From Virgifigura deserti (GTDB taxonomy: Bacteria > Pseudomonadota > Alphaproteobacteria > Dongiales > Dongiaceae), in the NCBI GenBank assembly GCA_003576685.1, contig QOZR01000001.1, forward strand, positions 558,001-622,000: a DNA stretch of 64,000 nucleotides. Direction: 5' to 3'. A program made the position numbers and the translations under genes. The notes under the pieces were generated by a model. The model worked only from the letters and a program-made list of their open reading frames with translations. It ran no database searches and was not told where the DNA came from. The first letter of the stretch is position 1. Every line of letters starts with the position of its first letter. Below are positions 1 through 8,378 of this stretch, piece after piece.

Positions 1-153
1 GAGCAGAATGATACTCTCCTCGGTCTCATAGATGTCGGTCCGCGGCACGAACACCGCCCGTGCGTGCGTCCGCTCACCGCCATCGATCGCACGGGGAACC
101 TTCTGCTCCACCGTCTTGAGCTGTTTGTCAGTCTTGTTCAGTTCCTTGGCCAT
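1..153 (-). CDS. Hsp20-family small heat shock protein, N-terminal part (cut by window edge)
   Basis: Reading leftward from the ATG at 153, the translation begins MAKELNKTDKQLKTVEQKVP and continues into RAVFVPRTDIYETEESIILL, where the window ends. The lead-in to a first beta strand of the form 'P-x-x-D-I-Y-E-T-E-E-x-I' is typical of the start of an alpha-crystallin domain in bacterial Hsp20 proteins. It starts only 14 bases after the stop of the next Hsp20 gene, with a GGGAGG-type ribosome site in that gap, so the two are almost certainly co-transcribed. Known role of the family: ATP-independent holdase chaperone. Only 51 codons are visible, so the C-terminal IxI motif cannot be checked. Confidence 0.8.
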   Translation of the reverse strand, partial: MAKELNKTDKQLKTVEQKVPRAIDGGERTHARAVFVPRTDIYETEESIILL

Positions 154-167
154 GGTGTCATCCTCCC

Positions 168-611
168 TTATGCAGCCTTGATCTGGATCTTCTTCGGCCG
201 ATCCGCCTCCGGTCGCTGCAACTCGATCTCAAGCCGGCCGTCGGCGAAGCGCGCCTGCACCTGGTCGGGATCAACCCGGAAGGGCAACTGCACCGACCGC
301 GAGAAGCTGCCGTAGGCCCGCTCGCGACGGTGCCAGGCGGCGTTCTCGCCTTCCACCTTCGGCTCCCGCTTGCCCTGCAGTGTGAGCGTATCCTCACGCA
401 CTGTGACATCGACATCGTCGCAGGACAGGCCGGGGAGTTCGGCGGTCACAACCACGCTGTTCTCGCCAAGCCAGAGGTTGATCGGCGGGAACGCCTGGGC
501 GGTCGCCGTGCCAAGCCCGGACAGCAAACGGTTCATATCGTCCTGCATGTGCCGCATCTTGAGAAACGGGTCGAGCCCGAAGCGGCTGAGTTCCGACAAC
601 ATCATCTGCAT
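168..611 (-). CDS. Hsp20/alpha-crystallin small heat shock protein
   Basis: The 147-residue product has the length and plan of a class A bacterial small heat shock protein. A short N-terminal arm (about 1-40) precedes an alpha-crystallin domain at about 45-140, with the strand signatures AELPGLSCDDVDVTV and TLTLQGKRE, and the protein ends in an IxI-type tail (KKIQIKAA). The ATG at 611 follows a GGAGG at a good distance; a second ATG three codons in is a possible alternative. It is the first gene of a pair with the Hsp20 gene at the window edge. The expected role is binding of unfolding proteins in the cytoplasm during heat or other stress. A separate Hsp20 of the other subclass lies at 3.0-3.5 kb. 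Confidence 0.93.
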   Translation of the reverse strand: MQMMLSELSRFGLDPFLKMRHMQDDMNRLLSGLGTATAQAFPPINLWLGENSVVVTAELPGLSCDDVDVTVREDTLTLQGKREPKVEGENAAWHRRERAYGSFSRSVQLPFRVDPDQVQARFADGRLEIELQRPEADRPKKIQIKAA

Positions 612-1188
612 CCTCCTTCGGTTCGTTCGCTACCAACCGGTGTCGGGCGGGGCCATGCAGGCGCACGCCCGGTCAGGGGATGCCGACGCGAGTCGCGGCA
701 AGCTGGGAGAAGATGGCATGACAGGCGGAGCCGCCGGGAGCGCTCGCTATGTCGGGCCGACTGCGGTCGCTCGCCAAGCTCGCGAGATGCGAGAGAGAGG
801 GTTTCGGGCAACAACACCGGACCACATCCTCCTGTCGCGAAGCGATATGAACCGCACTCCGGCCCACCATACGGTCAAGCCTTCGTTCCCCGTGCCAGGA
901 CCCAAAATCGGCATCCGGCAAAGTTGATGTGGGTGCGGCAGATGCCCGTTCAAGAGGGCGTCAGAACCCTTGGGCTAAGAAATTCGGTAATGATTGCAAA
1001 TCTCTATGAAGGCTGAGCACCGGGACAGGTGGCGCCGTTCGCCATGCGGGTGGTGCCGCGGCGAGCACGATGACTGGTGCATGATGGTGTGAAAGGTCGG
1101 ACGTGAAGCACTCGGCGATCGTTGCGGTCTGCAACCCGGCGCTAGGGCGACGGACCGGGGAGCCGCACCCCCGATCCGCCGCTGGCAA
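612..1188. other. Stretch without a convincing gene (577 bp)
   Basis: Several short frames cross this stretch on both strands, but none gives a recognisable domain, a good ribosome site or a plausible protein composition. The part next to 612 should hold the promoter of the Hsp20 pair. I could not find a convincing heat-shock promoter there by eye. Confidence 0.5.
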
Positions 1189-1554
1189 TCAGGCCGCTAC
1201 GCGTGGCGGTGTCCGATGCATCAGCCATAGTCTCCAGGCAGTCACCGCCACGACGAGCCCGCCCACGACGATATGAGTCCAGAGCGCGGCTGCGATGCCG
1301 GCAAAACCCAGGAGCCAGGGCGAGACCACGACCCAGGCGCCAAGCAGCAGGCTGCCCCATTCCTCCCACTCGGCGAACGCCTGGATCGCGGCCAAGGCGA
1401 GGCCCGCGATCACTGCGGCGCTCAGCCAGGCGTTCCAAGCGGAAGCCGTGGCGTCCGCAAATCCCAGGAGCCACGGCGCGAGAAACAAAGCAACCGCCAG
1501 CACGAGATTGCTCCAGTCCAGAAGTTCTTCTTTCCGTTTCGTCAGGTTCGTCAT
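1189..1554 (-). CDS. SPW-repeat membrane protein
   Basis: The 121-residue hydrophobic protein has two copies of the SPW-type repeat: LFLAPWLLGFAD near residue 25 and VVVSPWLLGFAG near residue 80. Each sits between membrane helices, giving about four helices in all, which matches the SPW repeat family of small inner-membrane proteins of unknown function. I chose the ATG at 1554 (MTNLTKRKEELLDW) because it opens the usual short charged cytoplasmic N-terminus and follows GGAGG; an upstream ATG at 1614 would add 20 untypical residues. It lies in a block of stress-type genes. Function unknown; a link to stress is only by context. Confidence 0.8.
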   Translation of the reverse strand: MTNLTKRKEELLDWSNLVLAVALFLAPWLLGFADATASAWNAWLSAAVIAGLALAAIQAFAEWEEWGSLLLGAWVVVSPWLLGFAGIAAALWTHIVVGGLVVAVTAWRLWLMHRTPPRVAA

Positions 1555-1623
1555 GATTGACCTCCATTCTCCTGAATGTTGCCAAAAGTTCACGGCATGA
1601 GCCGATCCTTGCACCGGGTCGGC

Positions 1624-1959
1624 TCAAGGTCCGGCCGCCGCAGCCTGCGCGAGCGGCTGGACCGGAAACAGGATCTTGAGGAGCAGGCTCAGTGCCATGC
1701 ACGCCGCGGCTTCGTCCCAGCGGCTCAGGTGCGGTGGATCGAGCCGCTCCTCGCACACCGTCGCGACCAAACTGATCCCAAGAGCTGCGAGCAGTAGAAA
1801 GAGGCTCAAAACCGCCGGCACCAGCTCCCACGGGTAGAACGAGGCGAGGCAGAGGCAAAGCGCCACCGCGAGTCCGCACCGGATCAGAGAGTCGATGTTG
1901 GGATCGGTGGGATCGCCGTTCCTCGATCCTTGCCAGTCGCGTGGATCATAGACGTTCAT
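1624..1959 (-). CDS. Small membrane protein, function unknown
   Basis: The 111-residue product has a polar N-terminus rich in D, R, N and P (MNVYDPRDWQGSRNGDPTDP) and then two clear hydrophobic segments at about 28-66, with a third weaker one near the C-terminus. I do not recognise the family. Its start overlaps the stop of the omega-like gene by four bases (ATGA type), which supports translation in the same operon. It precedes the SPW-repeat gene and follows the omega-like and NDUFS4-like genes in transcription order. Confidence 0.6.
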   Translation of the reverse strand: MNVYDPRDWQGSRNGDPTDPNIDSLIRCGLAVALCLCLASFYPWELVPAVLSLFLLLAALGISLVATVCEERLDPPHLSRWDEAAACMALSLLLKILFPVQPLAQAAAAGP

Positions 1960-2267
1960 CGCTGTTCCTCCCCTGCATCCCCAGGCGCCACGATCCCCCA
2001 GCCCTCGACCGTGTTTTCTGGCTCATCGAAGCCATCAGCACGTCTCGACTTCATCCACCGGCGCAGGAGGTCGTCGCGAAGCCGCTCAGGGTCGAGGCGC
2101 GCCGCGGCGATCTCCCTCAGGGCGATCACGGTCCAGTGGTCGCGCCCGGGCTCCACCAGCGGCTCGGCACCATGTTCGAGAGCGCCGACACGCTCGGCCG
2201 CGAGCAGCACCAGCTCGTATGGGTTGGTGATGACATTACGGCAATCCTCGACGGTGATCCGCGCCAT
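1956..2267 (-). CDS. RNA polymerase omega-subunit-like protein (accessory copy)
   Basis: The first 35 residues (MARITVEDC then NPYELVLLAAERV) match the N-terminal signature of the RNA polymerase omega subunit RpoZ: the MARxTVEDC start and the helix bearing F/YxLV-AA-R. A normal RpoZ continues into a conserved acidic and lysine-rich region. This 103-residue protein instead has a divergent middle (HWTVIALREIAAARLDPERL) and no obvious E-rich tail. It is therefore more likely a second, stress-region copy than the housekeeping subunit, which usually neighbours spoT/relA. It forms a tight operon with the gene at 1624-1959 and follows the NDUFS4-like gene by 12 bases. Whether it binds polymerase is unknown. 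Confidence 0.7.
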   Translation of the reverse strand: MARITVEDCRNVITNPYELVLLAAERVGALEHGAEPLVEPGRDHWTVIALREIAAARLDPERLRDDLLRRWMKSRRADGFDEPENTVEGWGIVAPGDAGEEQR

Positions 2268-2279
2268 GGCGCACCTCCG

Positions 2280-2744
2280 TCACGCCGCCAGCGGCCGAGT
2301 ACTCGCCGACGGTTGGGTCGCCTCCTCGCCCGGCTTCTCGGGAAGCCGATCCAATGCCCACCCGACAGAGGTGGCCCTGGACTTGTCGACGTACGGGCAG
2401 ACGCAGCCCTTGAAGAGACTCGGCTCCCGGACAAAGACCGTAAGCCCCTGGCGTCGAGCATAGGCGATCGCCGCTTCCTTGCTCGGGAACTTTAGCTTTA
2501 CCTGCTGCAGCGTGTCCGTGCCGCCAGTCCAGCCCATGAGCGGCTCGATGAATGGTGCCGCGCGCGGCTCGAAGGTGAGCACCCAATGGCGGCTATTCGC
2601 CTTGCCCGCGGTCGTCGTCGCGCGTGCCGGCCGGTAAATCGAGGCAACGGTGCCGGGCGGAAACGATGACCCTCTCAGACGCGGGCCAACGTCATTCGCC
2701 GACACGCGCCCGGCTGGACCTTCCAATGCTCCCATGCCACGCAT
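2280..2744 (-). CDS. NDUFS4-like (ETC complex I subunit family) protein
   Basis: Residues about 35-95 match the NDUFS4 / complex I 18-kDa accessory subunit family: an IYRPARATT-type start, RHWVLTFEP, then PLMGWTGGTDTLQQVKLKF and a KEAAIAYARRQGL helix. Alphaproteobacterial members are normally about 100 residues. Here the domain is followed by roughly 55 extra residues containing a CVCPYVDKSR segment, so this may be a second, specialised copy rather than the housekeeping complex I subunit. The start is uncertain: ATGs at 2744 and 2735 are both possible, and a longer frame reaches 2810. It heads the short run omega-like, membrane protein, SPW protein. Confidence 0.75.
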   Translation of the reverse strand: MRGMGALEGPAGRVSANDVGPRLRGSSFPPGTVASIYRPARATTTAGKANSRHWVLTFEPRAAPFIEPLMGWTGGTDTLQQVKLKFPSKEAAIAYARRQGLTVFVREPSLFKGCVCPYVDKSRATSVGWALDRLPEKPGEEATQPSASTRPLAA

Positions 2745-3004
2745 TTGGATGCCGTAGCAGGAGACATACTCTCTTGGATCAGTTCGATCGTCCTCTCTTC
2801 TCGCTTGCATGGCCTACCCCTCCCCTTCAATAGGGCGAAGGACCAACGCTCTGCGGGCCATACGCACCCGCCGGAGCGCTCGATGAGATTCCCTAGCCAC
2901 CACTCTACAATGGGCAGCGGCCCGAGCCAGCGGCAGCCGACGGGTCGTCGATCACCTTGGCAAACCCAAGGACGAAACTGTCGGCGCCGCTGGCTGGAGC
3001 CTCG

Positions 3005-3472
3005 TCAGGCCGCCTTCTGCTCGATTGCCTTGGGCTTACCACCGGTGCCGCCGGTCCCGATCGCGATCCGGCGCGGCTTCATCTCTTCCGGCACCTCCCG
3101 CACGAGATCGATGGAGAGCAGACCGTTCTCCAACTGGGCGCCGGTCACCTTGACGAAGTCGGCCAGGCTGAAGCGCCGTTCGAACGCACGGGCCGCAATG
3201 CCCTGATGCAAGTATTCAGCGCCGTTCTCCGACGCCTTCTGGCCACCCACAAGAAGCGTGTTCTGCTGCTGGGTCAGCGTCAATTCGTTCAGCCCGAAGC
3301 CCGCCACCGCCAGGGTAATGCGATAGGCGTCCTCACCGGTTTTCTCGATATTGTAGGGTGGATAGTTGTCGCTCGGCTCCGACTGCAGCGTCGACTGGAC
3401 CAAGTCCATCATCCGGTCGAATCCGATGGCGGACCGATAGAGCGGAGCAAAATCGAAGTCAAACGTCCTCAT
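3005..3472 (-). CDS. IbpA-type Hsp20 small heat shock protein
   Basis: The 155-residue protein starts with the IbpA/HspA signature (MRTFDFDFAPLYRSAIGFDR), has an alpha-crystallin domain at about 35-130 (YRITLAVAGFGLNELTLT and FERRFSLADFVKV), and carries an IxI-type C-terminal tail (PRRIAIGTGG). This is the class of alphaproteobacterial small heat shock protein whose mRNA often carries an RNA thermometer. The ATG at 3472 is preceded by AGGAGGA at the right distance, and the extra 21 codons of the longer frame are untypical. It differs clearly from the Hsp20 pair at 1-611, so the region holds members of both subclasses. Confidence 0.93.
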   Translation of the reverse strand: MRTFDFDFAPLYRSAIGFDRMMDLVQSTLQSEPSDNYPPYNIEKTGEDAYRITLAVAGFGLNELTLTQQQNTLLVGGQKASENGAEYLHQGIAARAFERRFSLADFVKVTGAQLENGLLSIDLVREVPEEMKPRRIAIGTGGTGGKPKAIEQKAA

Positions 3473-3530
3473 AGCCACATCCTCCTTTGAGCAACATGGA
3501 TACAAGCGACACCGGGCACCGGGTGCCCGG
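3473..3530 (-). promoter_or_regulatory. 5' leader of hsp20 mRNA, possible ROSE-type thermometer
   Basis: On the minus strand the leader contains GTTGCTC (plus 3489-3495) just upstream of the AGGAGG ribosome site (plus 3481-3486). A U-U/C-G-C-U element next to the Shine-Dalgarno sequence is the hallmark of ROSE thermometers upstream of alphaproteobacterial hsp20 genes. Further upstream is a perfect 9-bp inverted repeat with a single central base (plus 3512-3530) that could form a leader hairpin. The fold was not computed, so this remains a suggestion. Confidence 0.35.
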
Positions 3531-3570
3531 CTCAACCATGCCGAATCCCTTGTGAGCTTTCGGCGATTTT

Positions 3571-3600
3571 CGATTTGGGAGGCGCTGTCACTGTGTCAAG
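3571..3600 (-). promoter_or_regulatory. Possible hsp20 promoter
   Basis: Minus-strand CTTGAC at plus 3595-3600 is followed after a spacer by CTCCCAAAT (plus 3573-3581). This loosely resembles the CTTGAC / CC-rich -10 arrangement of alphaproteobacterial RpoH promoters and would give a leader of about 100 bases. It was read by eye and is a weak match. Confidence 0.25.
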
Positions 3601-3668
3601 ATCTCCTTCCGCCAATTCCACACTTTCCGGTGGCCTACCGAGCGCCCTCGCTGTCCCGATACTCCGCG

Positions 3669-4718
3669 TCAGACCGCGCGCAGTAGCGGCGCCTGGTCCG
3701 CTGCGAGCCGCCGGTAGAGCTGGAGGTAGTCCTGCGCCATGCGGCGGCTGGAGAAGCGCCGCTCGAACGCCTGCCGGACACGCGCCCTGTCGAGTCCATC
3801 GAGGCGCGCGAGCGCGGCAAGCGCCCCCGTCTCGTCCTCGACGACGAAGCCGTTGACACCATCCTCGACGATCTCGGGTACCGAGCCGCGGTCAAACGCG
3901 ATGACGGGTGTGCCGCAGGCCATCGCCTCGATCATCACGAGGCCGAAGGGCTCTGGCCAATTGATCGGGAAGAGCAGCGCCATCGCGCCGCCCAGGAATG
4001 CGGCCTTGTCACGTTCCGAGATCTCGCCCACGAACTCGACACCGGGCTCGCGTAGCAGCGGCTGGACGACCGTCTCGAAATAGACTTGGTCCGCCTCATC
4101 GACCTTGGCCGCGATTCTGAGCGGCAGGCCGGCCGCCCGTGCGATTCGGATTGCGGCGTCCGGCCCCTTCTCGGGCGAGATCCGGCCGAGGAACGCAAGA
4201 TAGCCGTCATGCCTGAGGGATGGCCGCAGTCCGCTATCGGGTAGCCCGTGATGGACCGTGCCGGCCCAGTTTGCGAAGGGGGCCGGTCGGCGCTGGCTAT
4301 CCGAAATGGAGACGAACGATGCGTCGGGAAAGGCCCGGAACAGGGGGGCAATCTCCGGCAGGTCGAGCCGGCCGTGAAGCGTGGTCAGGAACGACACGCC
4401 TCGGCCCTGGAACACGGGAAGGTGCAGGTGGTCGATGTGGAAGTGGATCACATCGAACGCATGCGCCCGACATGCAACTTCATGGATCATCAGAACGTGT
4501 GGCGCCAGAGGATCCCGGACGGTGTGATCAAGCCGGAGCGCCCGCGGAACGATAGGCTCGAGTTTGGCGCTAGTCTGGCTGTCGCCACTGGCGAACAGGG
4601 TGACATCGTGGCCGAGCGCCACGAGTTCTTCGGTCAGATAAGAGACGATCCGCTCGGTTCCGCCGTAGAGTTTCGGCGGCACGGCTTCGGCGAGCGGGGC
4701 GACTTGGGCAATGCGCAT
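3669..4718 (-). CDS. Family 4 glycosyltransferase
   Basis: The 349-residue protein has the GT-B plan of GT4 enzymes. The N-terminal half starts MRIAQVAPLAEAVPPKLYGGTERIVSYL, with the Gly-Gly-x-E acceptor-side loop and LGHDVTLFASGDS. The C-terminal half has YLAFLGRISPEKGPDAAIRIA and the sugar-nucleotide motif EPFGLVMIEAMACGTPVIAF (the E-x7-E motif). The ATG at 4718 follows GGAGGAGG. The expected reaction is transfer of a sugar from a nucleotide donor; acceptor and product cannot be told. It stands alone between the hsp20 gene and the M48 protease. Confidence 0.87.
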   Translation of the reverse strand: MRIAQVAPLAEAVPPKLYGGTERIVSYLTEELVALGHDVTLFASGDSQTSAKLEPIVPRALRLDHTVRDPLAPHVLMIHEVACRAHAFDVIHFHIDHLHLPVFQGRGVSFLTTLHGRLDLPEIAPLFRAFPDASFVSISDSQRRPAPFANWAGTVHHGLPDSGLRPSLRHDGYLAFLGRISPEKGPDAAIRIARAAGLPLRIAAKVDEADQVYFETVVQPLLREPGVEFVGEISERDKAAFLGGAMALLFPINWPEPFGLVMIEAMACGTPVIAFDRGSVPEIVEDGVNGFVVEDETGALAALARLDGLDRARVRQAFERRFSSRRMAQDYLQLYRRLAADQAPLLRAV

Positions 4719-4909
4719 GTCCAACCTCCTCCATCTCAAGGAAACCGGGCAAAATCTAGGTGCAGTTGCGGCGTTGTTGAAGAGATGCGCGGTACAAGGA
4801 CGCGCGGGAGAAAGCGCTACCCGGCACGCCGCGGCGCCCCCATCCGATGTCGGCGACTGTCATGGCGGCCCCGATCAGGATCGCGGGTGCGAACCCCAAT
4901 GCACCGCCG

Positions 4910-5872
4910 TCAATGCCACAACCCCGTAATATGCCAGCTCGGGGCGCGCCGGTGCGGAATGAAGCGGTCCGGGATCACCATCGGCCACCCCTCCTCGTCG
5001 ATCCGATCCGAACGCTGCTCCAGCGATAAGAGGCGGTTGATCCGTTCCTCCGTCGTGGGATGCGTCCGCAGCAGCGACGGATCGGGGACGCGGCGCCCCG
5101 GCAGAAGCAGGCGTTCCATCAGACCGCCCTGGAATCGCTCCAGTTTGGCGAGCGCGGCGGCCAAGCCGCGTGGGTCGCCGGTGATACCGGCGGCATCGAT
5201 GTCCGCATCAAACTCTCGCGTGCGCGATAGCGCGAGTTGGAGGAGATTGCCGATCGTGGGGGCAATCATCAACAGGGCGACCAGCAGCCACGGCACCTGC
5301 ACGGCGCTGGTGAGCAGGAGCGGCAAGCTCACCAGGAGAAGCATAATGCCAAAGATGGACATCATGCCCGTCAGCCGGCTGACCGCGTCGGCAAGGCCCA
5401 TGATCCAGAGATCGTTGTTGCGGATGTGGCTCACCTCGTGGGCCAGCACACCGGCGAGCTCGCGCCTATTGAGGTAGCGCAGCAGCCCGTCCGTAACCGC
5501 GATGGCAGCCGCATCGCGGCTGCCCACCGCGAAAGCATTCAACATCGGGCTTGGAACATAATGGAGCTCGGGCGGTCGCTGCAGCCCGGCACGTTCGCTG
5601 ATTCTGGCGAGCAGATCGAACAGGACCGGCAGCTCGTGAGGGCTGATCGGCCGGGCACCGTACAGGCGCAAGATCAGGCGGGGCGAGATGCTCTGACTTA
5701 AGGCCAGGCTGAGGCCGCTCGCCAGCGCGGCCCACAGAACCCCCTCGACACCCGCCACGATCCAGCCGCAAGCCGACAGAAGCGCGATCATGCCACCGAG
5801 CAGGACAGCCGACTGGGCGAGATTGCGCCGCCTGTGACGGCGGCGCTCCGCCTCGTTCAACGGTCGCGTCAT
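4910..5872 (-). CDS. HtpX-type M48 zinc metalloprotease
   Basis: The 320-residue protein has the zinc motif HEVSH (H145, E146, H149) after the conserved LNRRELAGVLA lead. The likely third ligand is E220 in SRTREFDADIDAAG. Two membrane helices at about 20-60 and two more at about 165-210 frame the catalytic domain, as in HtpX. The start at 5872 (MTRPLNEAERRRH) follows GAGGAAGG. Compared with housekeeping HtpX the N-terminal cytoplasmic arm is longer and basic (RRRHRRR). The family degrades misfolded membrane proteins. Its position near three Hsp20 genes and a cation antiporter resembles heat-resistance islands. Confidence 0.88.
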   Translation of the reverse strand: MTRPLNEAERRRHRRRNLAQSAVLLGGMIALLSACGWIVAGVEGVLWAALASGLSLALSQSISPRLILRLYGARPISPHELPVLFDLLARISERAGLQRPPELHYVPSPMLNAFAVGSRDAAAIAVTDGLLRYLNRRELAGVLAHEVSHIRNNDLWIMGLADAVSRLTGMMSIFGIMLLLVSLPLLLTSAVQVPWLLVALLMIAPTIGNLLQLALSRTREFDADIDAAGITGDPRGLAAALAKLERFQGGLMERLLLPGRRVPDPSLLRTHPTTEERINRLLSLEQRSDRIDEEGWPMVIPDRFIPHRRAPSWHITGLWH

Positions 5873-6082
5873 TTTATCCTTCCTCACCTCCTGAAGCTCC
5901 GGCCCCCAGGCGGTATATAGCCCTCAACGACGCGTTGTCGCCGGTGCTCGCCAACGCTTTAGTGCAACGCGAGGTCGACGAGCGCTGGAGCCGGTAGACG
6001 CCGCAACTGAATGGCCGCGACCGGCTCGCCACCATCCGCGCGCCATACGGCACCGCCGAGCGAGCCGATTGGGGAAGCCCCA

Positions 6083-7645
6083 TCAGCTAACCTCGGCATC
6101 ATGTGACTGCGCGCTGCTTTGCACCGACAGCCCCGTGGCATCGAGGTGCCGCAGCCCGGCTCGCGGTCGAACCTCGGGCACAGCCACGTCGGAAGGCGCG
6201 CTCATGGAGAACAGATGGTCGAGCGTCGTCAGATTGGCGGTCGAGACGAGAACATAGACGTAGTCGCCCGCGGCAAGGGCGCCCGCTTCCGCCGGCAGAA
6301 GAATGCGATCGCCACGCAGGACGAGCGCGAACCTCGCCCCGTCTGGGAGAGTCTGTCCCTCGAGAATCGGCGCACCCTCGACCACCGGATAGCCGACCAT
6401 TTCTTCCGGCAGGTCGATCGGCGGATCGAGATCGACGCGCCGCGGCTCTGCCGCCGCCGGGCGGACGAGCCCGAGCCAGCGAGCGATCGGTGTGGCAGTC
6501 CAGCCCTGCAGCAACAGCGAGATCAGCACGACGAAGAAGGCGACATTGAAGTAGGCCTCGCCCCGAGGAGCGCCTGCGAGGATCGGAAGCGAGGCCAGGA
6601 AGATCCCGATCGCACCGCGTAGGCCCATGGCCGACGTGAAGGCCCATTCCCGCCAATGAAAGCCGAAGGGTGCCAGACACAGCCAAACGGCAACGGGTCG
6701 CGCCAGCAGCATGAGGCTGCCGGCTACAGCAAGAGCCGGCACAAATTGGCCTATCAGGTGCGAGGGTGTGACGAGGAGCCCCAGGACGAGGAACATTGCC
6801 ACCTGGGCGAACCAAGCCATCGCCTCATGGAAGATGATAATCCGCGTGCCCGCCGGCATCGGCCGATTGCCCACGACTAGGCCAGCGAGGTAGACCGCGA
6901 GAAAGCCGCTGCCGCCGAGGACCGCGGCGGTCCCGTAGAGGGCGACCGCACTCACGAGCGCGAAGGGCGGGAGCAAACCGTTCGGCAGCCTCAACCGGTT
7001 GAGCGCCCACGAGGTCACAAAGCCGCCGGCGACACCCACGGCCGTCCCGAGCACGGCTTGGAGAAGGAGGTCAAGCAGGAAAGTTTCGGGGCCGACCGGC
7101 TGTGCTGCCAGCAGCAGCTCGATCAATGCGAGAGTCAGGAACACGGCGATCGGATCGTTCGTCGCCGACTCGATCTCGAGCACGGCCTCGACCCTCCTTG
7201 CCACCCGTAGCCCATGCCCGCGTAAGAGGAAGAAAACAGCCGCGGCATCGGTCGATGCCACGGTCGCACCGAGCAGGAGGCCTTCGAGAATCGACAGGCC
7301 GAGGACAGCTGCCGCGATGAACCCGACGATCCCGGCCGTCGCCATGACGCCTGCGGTGGCGAGCAGGACCGATGGCCAGAGTGCCAGCCGGAAGGTGGCG
7401 AGCCGCGTCCGCAGCCCGCCATCGAACAGAATGACGACGAGCGCGAGGGAGCCGACGAGGAATGTCAGCCGGTGATCGGTCACGGCAAGTCCCAACCCCT
7501 CTCGCCCGGCCAGCATTCCGACAGCGAGAACCGCAATGAGGACTGGTGCGCCGATACGAAACGCCACCACGCTCGAGAGCATGCCGGCCAGCGTCAGGAC
7601 GGCACCCAGAAGGATCAGGCTATTGATGAAGCCGATGCCCGCCAT
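6083..7645 (-). CDS. K+/H+ antiporter of the NhaP2/CPA1 type
   Basis: The 520-residue protein has about 12 membrane helices over residues 1-390, including the CPA-type signatures VILFDGGLRT, GATVASTDAAAVFFLL and IESATNDPIAVFL (the ND pair in the ion site). It continues into a cytoplasmic part with a TrkA-C/RCK-C-like segment at about 410-490 (EEMVGYPVVEGAPILEGQTLPDGARFALVLRGDRILLP). That domain order is typical of NhaP2/CvrA potassium/proton antiporters, and the length fits. It runs in the same direction as the M48 protease but is separated by 210 bases with no recognisable gene. Likely role: cytoplasmic pH and K+ homeostasis under stress. Confidence 0.88.
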   Translation of the reverse strand: MAGIGFINSLILLGAVLTLAGMLSSVVAFRIGAPVLIAVLAVGMLAGREGLGLAVTDHRLTFLVGSLALVVILFDGGLRTRLATFRLALWPSVLLATAGVMATAGIVGFIAAAVLGLSILEGLLLGATVASTDAAAVFFLLRGHGLRVARRVEAVLEIESATNDPIAVFLTLALIELLLAAQPVGPETFLLDLLLQAVLGTAVGVAGGFVTSWALNRLRLPNGLLPPFALVSAVALYGTAAVLGGSGFLAVYLAGLVVGNRPMPAGTRIIIFHEAMAWFAQVAMFLVLGLLVTPSHLIGQFVPALAVAGSLMLLARPVAVWLCLAPFGFHWREWAFTSAMGLRGAIGIFLASLPILAGAPRGEAYFNVAFFVVLISLLLQGWTATPIARWLGLVRPAAAEPRRVDLDPPIDLPEEMVGYPVVEGAPILEGQTLPDGARFALVLRGDRILLPAEAGALAAGDYVYVLVSTANLTTLDHLFSMSAPSDVAVPEVRPRAGLRHLDATGLSVQSSAQSHDAEVS

Positions 7646-7806
7646 GGGCCGCTACTCCGGTGGCCTTGCATTCGCTTTGCTTCCAATGATTGGGTTGGCG
7701 CCACCGGCATAACGCTCACTGGTGGGCCGTCGACGGCGATGTGCGTCTTTATCGATAATGTTGCAAGATGGCGATCGCTGGTGGTTCCGGAACAGTGAAT
7801 CTGGCG

Positions 7807-8076
7807 TCAGGATCTCCGGGAGCGGCGGGTGGCGAGACGAACGACGAGGCCCCCCCCGCCGAGCCAAGCCGGCGGGGCAAATCTCGAGGCCAATTGGCCG
7901 CAGGCCGGACAGTCCTCTTCGTCGAGATCGATTGCGGGTGCCAGAATATCGTAGATCTGTGCGGCGCGCCCCGATAGCGGCCGCTGGGCTTCGGCCATCA
8001 CATCGTCGTTGCCGTGCAGGCAGGCGAAGGCCTCTTCTAGCTCCTGTGCCGTCGCGCCTGTCTCAACGATCTCGGT
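7807..8076 (-). CDS. Hypothetical protein of about 90 residues
   Basis: This frame encodes an acidic N-terminal part (VTEIVETGATAQELEEAFAC) and a segment ending EEDCPACGQLASRFAPPAWL, with a CxxC pair that could bind metal or simply be structural. The best start is GTG at 8076; TTG at 8103 is the longer alternative. The basic C-terminal end (RLATRRSRRS) looks like read-through into unrelated sequence, so the gene may be truncated. It lies next to recombinase and permease debris. No family recognised. Confidence 0.4.
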   Translation of the reverse strand, partial: TEIVETGATAQELEEAFACLHGNDDVMAEAQRPLSGRAAQIYDILAPAIDLDEEDCPACGQLASRFAPPAWLGGGGLVVRLATRRSRRS

Positions 8077-8378
8077 CACTTTGATTTCTCGATATCGCCG
8101 CAAAGCCGCCGAACATCCGCGACGCCGATCTGTGCGTGCGCATCTTTCGTCCCTCCCCTTGCAAGAATATTCACCGGACGATTATCCGGAGCCCTCACCA
8201 AGCTAGTTGCGCTCCAGCCCGTCTTTCAGGCGGTCACCTTCGAGGTTCTGCTCGTGGTCGGCGCGGCCAAAGCCAACGCGCGATTAGCGGGAATCGCGCT
8301 CCACACCCAGCCCCTTGACGCAGAGGGGACCCGCGCCGTCCTCACGGCGGACTGCAGGGGAATCCGCTCGGAACGGGC

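Noticed and set aside
5873..6082. A possible transposase remnant between the M48 protease and antiporter genes
   Set aside because: The plus strand reads as ALNDALSPVLANALVQREVDERW in one frame, but I could not match it to any known transposase and the frame is short.
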